Positions 9,024 through 21,336 of a DNA stretch of 64,000 bases are shown here, piece by piece. The notes beneath the pieces were generated by a model, which saw only the letters and a program-made list of their open reading frames with translations, was not told the DNA's origin and did not search any database. This stretch comes from Blakeslea trispora (lineage: Eukaryota; Mucoromycota; Mucoromycetes; Mucorales; Choanephoraceae). The stretch covers positions 1 to 64,000 of the forward strand of contig JAIWNE010000031.1 of NCBI GenBank assembly GCA_025331445.1, written 5' to 3'. Numbering within the stretch: position 1 is the first letter of the stretch; the number at the start of each line of letters is the position of its first letter. Both the position numbers and the translations under genes were made by a program.

Positions 9024-12000
9024 ATGACTGAACTAACAGAGCATCAAAAAAACAAGCAGGCCGAGAAAGCCAATGAGGAACCTTATCATGTTGACCGTGA
9101 TGAGGAACAATCAAACACAAGCGACATGATAGATCGTTCACATGATCAGGACGTTTCAACACCTGAAACTGTAGTAAACACACTTGAGAGGCCACCCAAT
9201 ACACGTACTCAATCCGTTTACTCCGGTGTGAGTACAGACGAAGAAGACCTACTGGATCCCGTTCTGCTAGATGAGGGTATCCCATCTACAGTACCCCTTG
9301 AAGCGCTTGCTGGCCCTGCACTGATCTTGCCCAATACCACAGACATTGACGGCCGGACATTGAATGAGGAGTTTGATTGGGAAGCTAATGATGAAGACGA
9401 AGATATTGACAAGAAAGATGAAGAGGAAGTCAAGAAGCGTGGTGCTCTAGAGAAAAGCAGTATTATTATCTGTTTCAATCAAAACTCGTCTTTCATTGCT
9501 TGGACTTGTATTGTTTTGTTTGCAATGATCTTTATTGCCATTGATGTTGCCATTTTCGTTATCTACCGTAAACGCGGACAGATCACAATGACATCATACG
9601 GTTTGCAACTATGGTTTACCTGGATAGCATTTATGTGGTTTATTGGATTCATCATGCAAATCTTTGTCGAATTGATTCCTTGGGCAATCAAGAAAGCAGT
9701 GGGTTATGTTCGACCTCAGTCTACTGAAGTGCTTCGTATGAGACTTTCTGTAAGTTTTATATTTTGTCCGATCAACAATTCTATATATACTTGTAAAAAT
9801 TTTTCTAATGATATGCATAGTATTATATGGCTTTGCGTCTCTATATCAAGCTGTTTCTTATCTCCGCTTGGGCATGGGGTTCTTGGGCCTTCATTCAAGA
9901 TCATATTCAACTGCCTTCGGTCGGTTCTCTGGAAGAGGGACGCGACCAGTATGCTTCTAAGCCTACATACACAGGTGTCTTTCATAGTATTTGGGAGTGC
10001 TTCTTTTTTGCTACATTGTTCCTGTTTGTAGAGAAATTCATTCTGCAATTAATTGGTAAGACAATGAAAGGTCAAAACAATAAATATTGATTGTGACACT
10101 AACTCTAATTTTTTTTTTTTAGTTACCTCTTTCCATAAGTAAGGCCTTTCAAAATTTAAAATGGCAACTCAAAAACTCTAAATTCACCAATGACTAAAAA
10201 AAAAAATATTTGATTATAGGAAAGCTTATGGTGATCGTATTAAAGAAAACGACAAGGCGCTTCGTGTCCTTGATAGACTCAAGAAAATGAAAAAGAAAAA
10301 TCCCCAAGAATTCCTTTTGAAGCGAATCCGTCGCAAGCCCAAGACAGGCACTCCTAGCCGATCTCATTCACTCGATGAGGGCCTTCCCCAACAGCAACAG
10401 GGCAAGTCTATTATGACAGGCAATCAACAATACATGGATGGAAAATCAAATGTCAAGTTCCCATCTCAAAACATGGATACCCTGATTCCTATTCCCCCCA
10501 TCGAAGACCGGACTAGCAAGTCAGACGATGAGAAGCATGACTTCCAACTCGAAGAGTTGCAAAAGACACCAGACGAGCACAAGAAAAAGAAGTTTCTTGG
10601 TCACTTTACTGACAAAATCAAAAGAACCAACACCGGCTCTGCTCGAACCGACAACTCCTTTGACGATAACCGCCCTCCTCTCTTTAGAGACAATACCTGG
10701 TTTTCCAGAAATAGTCAAGATGACAAGGGCTTCTTTAGTGCCACACGTGATTTTGGTATAACCACCTCGGCCATTCCTGGAAAACTTCTAAAGGGTGGTT
10801 ACAACAAATTTGTCTCTCAAAAAAACCTGTACAAGCAACATGATTCCTACAATCAACAGGCTAAATATCTTGCCAAAAAGATTTACAGAAATATACTAGG
10901 TCCCGATAGTAATCGTGAAACCATTGTTGAGGCAGATATGTGTCCTTTTTTTAGAACAACCAAAGAAGCTGCTTTTGCCTTTGGCTTGTTTGACACCGAC
11001 GGCAATGGCGACATTAGTAAACGTGAACTTAGATCTGGCTGTATTCGAATTTATCGTGAGCGTAAAAATTTGACACGATCTATGCGTGATTTATCTCAGG
11101 CAACTGGTAAATTGGATATCATCTTGATGCTTATTTTCATTATTGTCTGGGTCATTATTGTTTGTTCTGCATTTGGTGTGAATGTAGGAACAGACTTGAT
11201 GCCCTTATGGAGTGCCTTTGTAGCTGCTAGTTTCATTTTTGGTACATCTGCAAAAGATGCCTTTGAAGCTATTATCTTTGTGTTTGTTACGGTAATTGAA
11301 AAAAGTAGAAAAAAATAGTACTTGTATCACTCTAACTCTCTTTTCTTCTTAGCATCCTTTTGATGCTGGCGATCGAGTTCTTATTCAAGGTGAAAATTGG
11401 GTAGTTCAGAATGTTGGTCTTTTGGTTTCTACTTTTCTGTAAGTTGATGATTATCCTCTTTTCTTTCCTTTTGCTTACTGACTTGCTTATTTTCATATTC
11501 ATTGATTTCCCCCCCTTACTTAGCAAATGGGATGGCACTGGTAAGGATACAAATACCAATCCAATGAAATTTACACTCAATATTCATCCATTTGTATAGT
11601 TGTCTATGCGAAAAACTCTGTTCTTTCTTCCCAATACATCTTCAATGTAAGAAGATCGGGAAGAACAGGTGAAACAGTTGGTAATAGCATAATTTGATCA
11701 TGTCTATTTTTTTGTGTTTCATTAACAACAAGAATATAGAGCTTCAAATAAGCTTTGCGACACCATCTTGGAAGATCAAGAAGATCACTGAGCATATGCT
11801 TCAATGGAGCAATCAATACCCTAAACTATATACACCCAATTCAGCATCCACTAACGTCACAGGTTTCCAGAATCAAAATTCAATTACGCTTTCCTTCTAC
11901 TTCCAGCACACTCAAAACTGGCAAGATCCTGGAGGTCGTTGGTTGCGTCACAACAATTTTATGATGGAACTGAAGGAAGAATGTGAACGACTTGAAATAA

Positions 12001-12263
12001 CCTATACCTTGCCTCCTCAACCTTTGGTAACTGATTCCAAACCCAACGATGCCCCTCCTGAAGCATATAACCAAGGCGCCAAGGCCCTTTATGGTCTTGA
12101 AGGCTTGCAACAAAGAAAGCCATATCAAGACGATCAAAATGAAGAATTCAAGCACTCTACTCCTACTCATGGTGAATCTGCCTCTCATAACAATAGTTCA
12201 CAGGCAGACGCTAGTGCTGCAGCTGGTGCTGCTTCAGCCATCATGTTTGCAGCTAGCATGTAG
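9024..12263 (+). CDS. MscS-type mechanosensitive ion channel with EF-hand (Msy-like)
   Basis: Eight exons (9024-9749, 9821-10055, 10123-10138, 10220-11291, 11353-11438, 11524-11540, 11600-11676, 11733-12263) sum to 2760 bases, 919 residues. Order: acidic cytosolic N terminus, several transmembrane segments from about residue 155, a basic linker, one EF-hand (FDTDGNGDISKREL, near 10990-11030), two more membrane segments including the pore helix, then the MscS beta domain (HPFDAGDRVLIQG, STFLKWDGT). This matches fungal Msy1/Msy2 channels, which sit in ER membranes and act in hypo-osmotic shock and calcium control. Two exons are only 16 and 17 bases long. The seventh intron uses an unusual GTTGGT donor, chosen because it restores the frame into NIELQISFATPS. 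Confidence 0.9.
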
Positions 12264-12684
12264 ACCTTATTCTTTATCTATTTGTAATCCATATATTTGC
12301 TTTCTCTTTTTATAAAAAAAAAAAAAGACTATCTCTATCTATGTTTCATGTACACCTGTGTCTGTGTTTTTTCTTTCTTTTCAGAAACCATCAAGAAGCA
12401 TAGAATTTATCTATTGTTAAAGCACTATTTTCTTCCTTTTTAGTCAATCCTAAATGTAGTACCAAACGCCACATCCTCAAAGTAATCTCAATCACTTGTA
12501 GTATTGGTCATGTAAAAGCCCAAGTGTCTCTTAGGCACAGCAATAAAATTCTCTACGTAAATTATTCTGAATTCCAACCATTAAATCATTATTCTGTATT
12601 TGGAACTCCAAATAATGCACTACATAATTTCTCTATTTTTTCGCTTTTTTCTTTTTCTCCTTTCTCTATACTATTCTTTACAAG
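12264..12684. other. Intergenic region upstream of the syntaxin gene
   Basis: About 420 bases with an A12 run near the MscS 3' end and a CTTTTT-rich leader before the ATG at 12685. No gene recognised. Confidence 0.6.
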
Positions 12685-13955
12685 ATGTCATTTAGAGACA
12701 GAACAAATGAATTTCATGCCTTATGTGAACGACTACGTTCTCGTTCACAAACACCCACGTCTTTACTCGAGAGAAGAGCCTTACTGACTCCAGACAACAC
12801 AACAAAAGCAAAGAAGCCAACACATGCACGCTCCGAGTTTTCAATGATGGCAGCTGAAATCAGTCGACAGATTACTAATACAGCAAGCAAACTCGAAAAA
12901 CTAACGAGATGTAAGTGACATGACTCACTTGAACATCCTCGTTCTCATACTTTTTTTTTATTTCTATACAAAGTGGCCAAGCGGAAAACTTTGTTTGATG
13001 ATAAACCAGTAGAGATTAGTGTAAAGTCAATATAGCTTGTGGATAGCATATACAAACAAAGATTCATCTCAAGTATCTATAGGAATTGACATTTATTATC
13101 AAACAAGATATTGCCAAGTTGAATAAGCAGATAGCTATGTTACAAGACTACACAAAACAACAGAAACAGAATTCGAAACAAGCGTCCGAACATACATCCA
13201 ATGTGGTTGTAGCGCTTCAGTCTAAATTGGCAGACACAAGCATGACATTTAAGGATGTATTGGAAATCAGGACAGAGGCAAGTTGATCGGATAAGAAAAG
13301 ATTGCAGTTGACTGATTTAATGGTTTTAGAACATGAAAATGTCCAAAGATAAACGGGACCAATTTTTGTTTACAGCATCAGAACAATCATCTGAAGCTCA
13401 ATTAGGTAAAAGAAAAATATCATAAGCGTAAAGAAGAGTATATTGACTTTTTTTTTTCCTGCCAAACAAGCCAATTCGCCTTTAATGAAAACACGCCGTC
13501 GCAATCAACCTATAGAAGAGAATAAGACAGCTGTTTTACAGGAGCAGGAAGAATCTACATTATCTCTCGGTATACCCATGATTAGTCAACAACAGCAACA
13601 AGAGATGATGGTCATGGAGCAAGATAGATACATTGATCATCGATCATCTGCCATTGAGAGTATTGAGAGTACCATTGCCGAATTAGGTAGTATATTTCAG
13701 CAGTTAGCTACCATGGTTGCTGAGCAACGGGAGACAGTGCAAAGGCAAGTTAAATTTATTACCATAGCAACAGACGAACTCATGTTTTATTTTGATAGAA
13801 TTGACCAAAACACAGACGATATCGAGATGAATGTAATGGGTGCTCAAAGGGAGTTACTCAAGTATTACTCGAGTATCAGCTCAAATCGATGGTTGATTAT
13901 CAAGATCTTTGTTACTATTGTCTTTTTCTTCCTTGTCTTTACGTTTATTATGTAA
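12685..13955 (+). CDS. SED5: Qa-SNARE syntaxin-5 / Sed5
   Basis: Golgi t-SNARE for ER-to-Golgi and intra-Golgi fusion. Exons 12685-12910, 12974-13020, 13083-13277, 13330-13405, 13471-13744 and 13799-13955 sum to 975 bases, 324 residues. The start MSFRDRTNEFHALCERLRS is the typical Sed5 N terminus (Sly1-binding region), then an Habc bundle, a SNARE helix (DHRSSAIESIESTIAELG through QRIDQNTDDIEMNV) and a C-terminal membrane anchor of about 20 residues. Two introns, 13278-13329 and 13745-13798, have GC-AG ends with the strong donor GCAAGT. The second is 54 bases, so reading through it stays open but would put 18 residues inside the SNARE helix; splicing restores the conserved QRIDQNT core. Confidence 0.9.
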
Positions 13956-14101
13956 TTAAAACACAACCAAAAACTCAGTGACTTTTTTTTTTTATTATTT
14001 ACGTTTCTTTTTTTGGTCTGTTTTGTTGGGTCTAGTTTATCTTTTTTTTTTGTTTGCTTTTTTAAAACAAAAAAGACTTGTTTAAACCCTATTTATTGAC
14101 T

Positions 14102-16376
14102 ATGTATCATTACAATCATCACATGCATAGCGAGTCAGAAGATAACAGGCGTTATCATGGCAATAACAGCAACGACGCTTCACCTCTCTTTCAACATGCC
14201 ATGGATCCCGTTAACCTGGATGATTTACCGAGCCAGTTTCTTAACAATGACCCTACCATGTTAAGTGACTCTTTGTTTGACTTCAATAGCTCCCAGTGGG
14301 ACTTTTTGCTATCGAATCAACAGAATGGCACTTATCAACAGAACGGCACTTATCCACAAGACGACACTTATCAACAAGAGGCTATTCTGTTATCTGACCC
14401 TAATTTCCTACGTCAACACCAGCTGCTGCAGGACCAGCAACGAGAGATGCAGATGCGAATGCAAGGCGAGCCAAGAGAGCAAGTCTCAAATTTGACAGCC
14501 ATGTTAGACACAACCACCATAGCCAAACCGTCCACAAAGCAAAAACGCAACAGTACAGGTCGGCGTCAGCAAACAACATCAAAATTAACGCCAGATACAA
14601 ACGCAGATGATGCTATTTCTAAGATTGATCATCAACGACGATTTAATGAGCTACAGGCTCGATTTAGGGTCAATTATGCGCGCAAGCCTACTACCAATTC
14701 ACCTTCTTCCTCTAAGCTGACACCTAAACCCAAATCGACTTCTTCCACCAATAAAGTAAAGTCACCTAGTCCTTCTTTTGTAAATAATACTTCCTCTACT
14801 GCTGATACGAATGCTGATACAACACTATCATCATCCTATTCTTCTTCTTGTGCTCATCCTCCTCCTCCGCCACCTCCTCCTCCGCCACCTCCTCCTTTCC
14901 CTGTCACTCAAATTTCTGTGACTGATACGGCTCAGACAAACCCGCTTCCACCTACCTCATCTCCTTCAATTTCATTTGTTCAACATGATAAACCATCCAA
15001 GCCTAAGCTAGAGATCTCTTTGACACATCCAGCACCACCTCCGACTACCTCTATCACTCATGCACTTACACCACCTCCGCTTTTGATAAGCGATCCTATA
15101 GGTGATGCTGACCTATCAAACAAACCCGAAGATGCTGAGACAGACCGACTCTCTTCTTCTTTTCCCTCTCGTACCATGCCTATTCAGATTCAGCGCATGT
15201 CACGGCCTAACCAGAATCAGCCCTTTGATGCGGAATCTCACCAACGCTTATTGGACAGTCAACTGGATAAAGTTGACTTTGATGATATCACTGTTTCCGA
15301 ACTAAAAGAAATGCTAAGGCAGAGAGGTAAGCCTGCTACCGGCAAAAAGGCTGTGCTGCTACAGAGGCTTCAAGAAGAGCGTGATTTGGCTAAAGGTGGA
15401 GGTGGAAAGAGTCCTAATCGGATCAACTATCATCGCCACTCACAGCCTTTACCCTTTTCACGCTCTATCAATGCCTCAGATGTACATTCAAATGGGTCGG
15501 GCACATCTCGTCCTCGATCTTTTCAAGGTAGCTCACCTGTAGCCATTCAACAAAATTATCACCAACAGCAACAACAGGATACTGTAGCAGGATCACCCAA
15601 CCTGCTCCCTCCAAGCTCACCTGGTGGTCAGCTTCATCGGTCCATTGCTAATATGTATATTGGATCACCACCCACTGCATCTAGACGTTATTCGCCTTAT
15701 TCACCTCGTCTCAGTAGTTCACCTAAACCTTCATGTCATCTCTATTCTTCTTCTGTTCCGTTAACCTCGGGTGATCCTGCTTCTTCACCTGGTCATCCCT
15801 CCCGTATCTCTACTGCACAGCAACAACAACAGCAACAGCAACATCAGCAACAACAAGGAGGAGGAGGCATGATGCTCTCCTCTTCTTATTCCATTGCCAA
15901 TAACAGCAAGACACCTACAACACCTGGTCGTTATTACAACAATCCCAAGACATACAAGCCATTCACTTCATCTGCCCTTGCCACACCTGATAGAGAGGAA
16001 GATGTCAATCCATTTGATTGTTATTATGCTAAGCAAGACGCACCTGTAATTAAAGAAGAAGAGATAGACAACAATGACAGCCACATGGATTGGTCTGATC
16101 CTGTAGCTCTTGATATGCTGTTACAGCAAGGTAAGATGAGTTTTTTTTTAAAAGAGAAAAAAGCCATCATTTGCGCATTTGATTTATCGAGCATTTATTT
16201 TAGGTACAATCAATATGAACACAGCGCAAATGATGGGTCAACCCCTTTACAGTGATGATGTTGTATTGACAAATGAGCAAATTATGGCTCTTATAAACAG
16301 TCAGCAACAAGCAACACCTTTTGAATTTAAGATAGAAGACAATAGTCATTTTAATACACATTATCATCCTCATTAA
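14102..16376 (+). CDS. Low-complexity SAP-domain protein (probable nuclear/chromatin regulator)
   Basis: Two exons (14102-16130 and 16204-16376) sum to 2202 bases, 733 residues. The only clear domain is a SAP motif (VSELKEMLRQRGKPATGKKA, nt about 15293-15352), a helix-turn-helix for binding DNA in chromatin. The rest is low complexity: NQQNGTY-like repeats near residue 75, Ser/Thr-rich regions, a run of about 14 prolines (14859-14895), SP-rich stretches, and a CAG-rich glutamine run (15820-15855). An acidic PVIKEEEID segment near the C terminus could be a SUMOylation or activation site. The composition fits a transcription coregulator, for example a myocardin/MRTF-like or fungal SAP regulator. 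No orthologue is identified. I chose the ATG at 14102 because upstream codons in the same frame contain no ATG. Confidence 0.75.
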
Positions 16377-16443
16377 AGCAAAAAAAAAAAAAAAAAAAAA
16401 AAATTGCATGTACAGAACGCAAAATATGAAAAAACTCAAGATA

Positions 16444-16559
16444 CAGTCAGTTGCAAATTTTTAGGTGCCCCCCCCCCCAAAATCATATGTCGTTCAAGGA
16501 GTGAAATTTGTGTTACAATACAAGAAAATATAAGTCGCTCTTAGTGATAAAGTAGGTCG
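16444..16559 (+). repeat. Left terminal inverted repeat of the Tc1/mariner element
   Basis: Matches the reverse complement of 18089-18184 along most of its length, including ATACAAGAAAATATAA and CTTAGTGATAAAGTAGGTCG. It is about 20 bases longer than the right arm because of a C-run and neighbouring insertion near 16468-16490. Confidence 0.85.
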
Positions 16560-17145
16560 TCTGGTCTGATGAATCACTTTATACCGTTGAAGGAGCCGAT
16601 GGTGGTGTTAGAGTGCTCCTAAACCAATGTAAGAGGTATAAGGAAAAGCTCAACATATTCATCACCAAATGGGGTAAGGGTAGTGTGATGCTTTGGGTTG
16701 CTTTTAGCAGGGCGGTCTTGGTGCTCTTGTGTTTGTGGAAGGCAACTTGAACAGAGACATATGTTGAGCTTTTGTCAGAGAAGCTTCAACCCTGGTACTT
16801 GGAAACCCAAGCGTAGAAGGACATACGCTTCTTGTTCCAAAAAGATGGAGCTACGTGCCATACAGGAGCTTCTGCGTGTCTTTGAAAGAGCCGCCATTTG
16901 ATGAAGGGCTTTGAGTACTGGACTACCCAAAGTGCAGAATTGAACTCCATTGAGCATCTGGGGTGGGCTCTTAAGCAGCACATAGCAAGTAGGCGTCATG
17001 CTATCCATAACACTGCAGAATTGAAGGAATTACTGCTGGAGTAATGGAGTAAGATCAGTAATGATCTACTTGTTCGCTTGGTGGACAGCATGAAAGACCG
17101 CTGCCAAGCCAAAGATGGTACAACGAAGTACCAGCCCCGTTTTTT
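16556..17145 (+). pseudogene. Tc1/mariner transposase remnant (DDE catalytic region only)
   Basis: Across shifted frames I read WSDES (first catalytic Asp), GSVMLWVAFS, FQKDGATCHTG (second Asp, the QDNAPCH position) and QSAELNSIEHLGWALKQH (SPDLNPIEHLW position with the catalytic Glu). The DNA-binding N-terminal half is missing, and frameshifts and stops (near 16750, 16815, 16870 and 17040) disrupt the rest. The element can only be non-autonomous. Confidence 0.85.
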
Positions 17146-18088
17146 TTTAATGACAAAAAACAGAGCTCAATTGTACATCGTCTTGAATCACTAATGTGTC
17201 TTTTAGTTTATTCATCTTTAACACTGAGTTTTGATCATAAAAAGTGATCGAATTTTATGTTCCAGTGGCTTTATATTATCCTTTTAACATCGAAATTTAA
17301 GATCATGGCCCTGCTGCAGAATGTAGATCCCGGGAGACTTGCTCGCGCTGCCCGAAAGCTTGACTTTTCAAAGTGTTGATTTCTTTCATGAATAAATTGC
17401 CAGTTCAAGCTTTTTATTATTATTATTATTATTATTTGAAAGATACTTTCATGAACCGATCGTTGAGGACGCATCCTCAACCGTTATTTTGAGTATTTTC
17501 ACTGAGCATCATCTATATTGTAAAAATGTAAAGAGCTGATGGTGTCTTCCAGGTGATGATATCTAGACGGTGGGTGGACGCAGCGGCACGCAGCATGAAG
17601 CAATGGGTTGACTAGATGACGGATTTCAGCCAAATAAGTTTGATCAACAGCTTTTTGAGTGTCAAAGATTTTTCGCATAGCTCAAGAGTGACCTTTTCTG
17701 TGGACGTAATGAGCCATAGACTAGTTTGATCGAATGACTGGTAGGCGAGCTAATGGGTATCAATAGTTGAAGCTACCGGCAGCGGTTGCTCCTCTTGCAT
17801 CCTTACAACCAACAAATCATATGCCAATCCGTTTGTAAACAAAAAAAAAAAGACGATACGAAATTGATGCCTACTTTCATCGTTTGAAAATGACTTGTCA
17901 ATCTTTGAAGATAAAAAAAATAGCAGCCATGCCAGTTCCTTTTCTTTTTTCTTTTGTATTCTTTGCCTGTTACAATCTTATCATGTGCAATAATGAAATA
18001 AAGGGCATGACTATTTGGCCGATTTAGCTGTGAACCGATCACTGGAGACGATGATTGACGCATTGCGACTTGGGCTCATTTGCTGAGT

Positions 18089-18184
18089 CGACCTACTTTA
18101 TCACTAAGAACGACCCAACCAGCGATTTATATTTTCTTGTATCGTGACACACATTTCACTCCGCCTAAAATTTGCAACTGACTG
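18089..18184 (-). repeat. Right terminal inverted repeat of the Tc1/mariner element
   Basis: Reverse complement of the left arm, starting CGACCTACTTTATCACTAAG and ending CAACTGACTG before the TA duplication. Confidence 0.85.
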
Positions 18185-18249
18185 TAGACTGTTTTTTCAA
18201 AGAGAAAAACTCATTTACGCTCTTTGTTTTTTTCTGTTTTTGGTTAACC

Positions 18250-19284
18250 ATGGATCTTAACTTCTTTAGCGATCTTCAGCAGTCTCTTGAGCAAGAAGCA
18301 AGCCGAAAAGACGTAAGCACTGAATATAAGGAGAACAACAGTAAAGAATCTTACACACGAATTAAATGGCTTAAAAGGAAATTCGCTCTACTGTGAAAGA
18401 ACTTGATAGAGCTTGTCGAAAATTAAACGCGACTTTAAACCAAATCCATACAAACCCCAGTGGCCCAGGTAAATATCCAAGAAAAGGCATACTTGTTTTT
18501 GTTGTGAAATGACTTACATAGTTTAACCACGATAATTAGTGCCCACTATTGATTTCACTGAGGTTCGCGAAACACTTCAAGCACTTGCTAAATTGATTCC
18601 AGAGAATGAATTTTACAAGTACAATGATCTATGGTCCAGAACAACTCAGGCTGTTGTGTTTGTTATTGTATTTAAGTCTTATTTGGAGAAGGGCGAAGTA
18701 GTCAATGCTATTCCAATTGTTGAGGAAACACTTCAAGGTAAGCATTTTAATGGTATATCTTTTTTACCCTTCTGATCTGTTTATGGGCTAGTTAAGGTCG
18801 ATATTCACAATGATATGAATGAGTTTCATATTCAATTAGAAGATGTCTTGCATGCTTATATTTCTCTTATCAATGAAATGGTAGGAAAGAGAAAAGGAGG
18901 AGGAGAGTTAGAAAAAGAAGACATTGAGCTGAGTCATTGCTTTCTTTGTTAGTCAAGGCTTTGTGTCAATTCAGTCACTGTAGGCGATTATGAACGTCCA
19001 CTTATCATTTCCAAACATGTCAAAGATTTGAGTGCAGGATTTCAGATTCTGAATTTGAAGAACGACATGCTACGCAAAAGGTATGCGGAAAGAAGGCCAT
19101 GCATAAACATGTAACTAAATGAAGATTTCACAGATTTGACAGCATTAAATATGATGTGAAGAAGATTGAAGAAGTTGTGTATGATATCACGTTACGTGGT
19201 CTACACAACCCTAATAAGCGAGTATCAGATTCAGATGCTAAGGAATCTGAGGAGTCAAAGAAGAAGAAAGTTGAAGAACAATAA
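18250..19284 (+). CDS. Translin
   Basis: Single-strand RNA/DNA-binding protein; with TRAX it forms the C3PO endoribonuclease that acts in small-RNA passenger-strand removal and tRNA processing. Six exons (18250-18312, 18378-18468, 18540-18737, 18792-18880, 18953-19080, 19134-19284) sum to 720 bases, 239 residues, close to the normal translin length of about 230. Diagnostic: VGDYERPLIISKHVKDLSAG, then LNLKNDMLRKRFDSIKYDVK and EEVVYDITLRGL near the C terminus, where only conservative changes from animal translin are seen. The tail is acidic/lysine-rich. All introns are short GT-AG. The gene begins only 64 bases after the TA flank of the Tc1 element, so its core promoter lies within or beside transposon sequence. 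Confidence 0.92.
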
Positions 19285-21336
19285 AGTTTATAGTGATTTG
19301 CGTTTAAAATCAATCGAGAATTTCTTAAATGCGGGCAAACTTTTATCCATTCAGTCCATTCACCTTTTTTATGAAGGGTGTACAAATCTTGGGAAAGTTA
19401 GTGTTCAAAAGCAAGAATCCCGGAGTTAACGCGCGTTTCTCTGGACTGATGGCTACCAACTAAGGAAGGAAAGCCGATAACTAAATGAATGATCACACAA
19501 GATTGTGCTTCAAAAATGCTACTACGTGTCTAGGAGCTCATCTCAGCAAAGTCTTTCCTAATACATTCAACTTGGAAGCATGAATGATGATATTTGCTTT
19601 CCCTTATTGCTTTATTATTGATTGAGAATGCACCTTTCGGTGGATGACTGATTATGGAAACTTTTAAGAATCAAGTATTAAAAGCATAGAATCTCGATTG
19701 ATAGCCGTTTTTGCATGAAATTGAGTACAAGAGTGAAAAAGAAATGTGCACAAAAAAACATGGTTTATGCGGGTACATTGCCCAATTAGAAGAACAGAGC
19801 ATCGCATGTTTTCTTTTGTCTAAACGATCTAGTATGCCAATTTTGAATCGCATTGAGCAGACCAACTTGCCGATATTATGCGATGCCTCTGTCTTTCAGT
19901 CATCGTACATTGGTTTTGGAAGAATGAGTTGCATTTACGAAATAGATCTAGTGCATATTTATCAAATGTAATATTGGCTGAATCTTAAATGATCCTTCAT
20001 CTAAGAAAAGACTTTACACAAATTGTATCCACATGTTAGCAAATACTTGGAAGTTAGATACTTTTTGCTTTCAACAAAACTTGAATACAAACAATAACTC
20101 TCTAAATAGCCAATTACCTTATTCAACCTGTAAAAAAAGAAAAAAAGAGGTCTGATATAGACAGAAAATAAAAGTGAATAAAGGGAAACGAAAATCGGGT
20201 ACCGAGAGTATCAAGAATAAAATAGAAGAAAAAAAATCTTTTGTTTTAACTGCCATAAAATTAAAACCTCACTAAATATGCTTGAGATAAAAAAAAAAGC
20301 TTTGCTTTCAAAATATGAGAGAGAAATAGAAAAGCAGAAATGGTCATGTTGTAAGTGATATGCAGAAAAAAAAAAGAGATAAAAAACCTTATTGGAGGCT
20401 TTGAAACCAAAGCAATTTTCTTTGTCCTTTCTTTAAGCAATTATTTTATTTTTTCGCCTGAATAGTAATTACACTTCTTGCATTTGCGGATCAGGTTCTA
20501 AACAATGTCAGATTAGCGGAAAAAGGTTTAGTCGCCATTTTTGGCAATCTGTTAATCTTCATAAACTGCTGAAGATGTTCTCGCTTCTAATTCGATCAAA
20601 GGGAGTTGGTCTTAGCGCGGTTACCTATTGTATTTTGATCTTTGTAGACACTTTGATCTCCCTTTATTCTTTTCTTTTCATTGATAGCAGAATTACTCTT
20701 TTTTTTTACTATCAGAGGCATCATAGTATTTGTTATGTTATGATGGTTTCAAATTATATTTTGCATCTTTTGTACCTGTCACGTATATTTTCTAAAGTGA
20801 CACAAACGTAGAGCGTGTATTTAAATATACTGATGGTTGAAGCGATTGCTATTTTAGGATTATTCTACCCTGAGCTATCTTTTTTTTTCTCATCACATTC
20901 CCTTAAAAGCACCTCTTGGAAAACACGCAGTAAAGCCCTTTGTTTCGTTCAATGCAAATAGAAAGTAAGAAGTAATGCGGAATAAACGATTGGCTGTCCT
21001 TTTTAAGATTGAAAAAAAAAGGTTTGTGCAGATCCATATGTTTGCTCTATTCAGCAAGCATGGTTTGTTCGGCATGCTACATAAAAGTTTAGAGGAAAAT
21101 AAGAGTCTATTTACAACTCCATTCAAAGTTTGATTGGTGCTGGAGAAAGAGGAAAACTCGAAATTGTATTTTTTTAAGACTGACAACAGGCTCTAGACAA
21201 TTTTTATAGTCTTCTTTTCTTCTTCCATTCACATTCTATTGCATCTTCATTTCTTTATCAATTTTCGAGAGCTTTCATATCCTAGTCAACATTGCCATCA
21301 GTACGATAGGGATAGTATAAAGCCAACCAAATCAAA
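19285..21336. other. Intergenic region, no gene recognised
   Basis: About 2.05 kb, AT-rich, with many A8-A11 and T8-T9 runs. An 86-codon frame at 19711-19971 resembles nothing I know. 21200-21336 is probably the promoter and leader of the MHYT gene. Confidence 0.5.

Larger units (their letters stand above)
16444..18184. mobile_element. Tc1/mariner transposon, decayed, with terminal inverted repeats and TA duplication
   Basis: The element begins CAGTCAGTTGCAAATTTT at 16444 and ends with its complement CAACTGACTG at 18184, flanked on both sides by TA (16442-16443 and 18185-18186), as expected for Tc1/mariner insertion. Total 1741 bases. The transposase remnant fills the left third. The right 950 bases hold no coding remnant I can recognise, but contain an (ATT)n run (about 17413-17437) and a small palindrome GTTGAGGA-CGCA-TCCTCAAC (17464-17483), so a nested or captured sequence is possible. 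Confidence 0.88.

Noticed and set aside
13745..13798. 18 extra residues in the syntaxin helix as real coding sequence
   Set aside because: They interrupt the conserved QRIDQNT core; removing a 54-base GC-AG intron restores it.
19711..19971. 86-codon plus-strand frame
   Set aside because: No recognised motif, no splice partner, and no promoter-like leader; length is within chance for this AT content.
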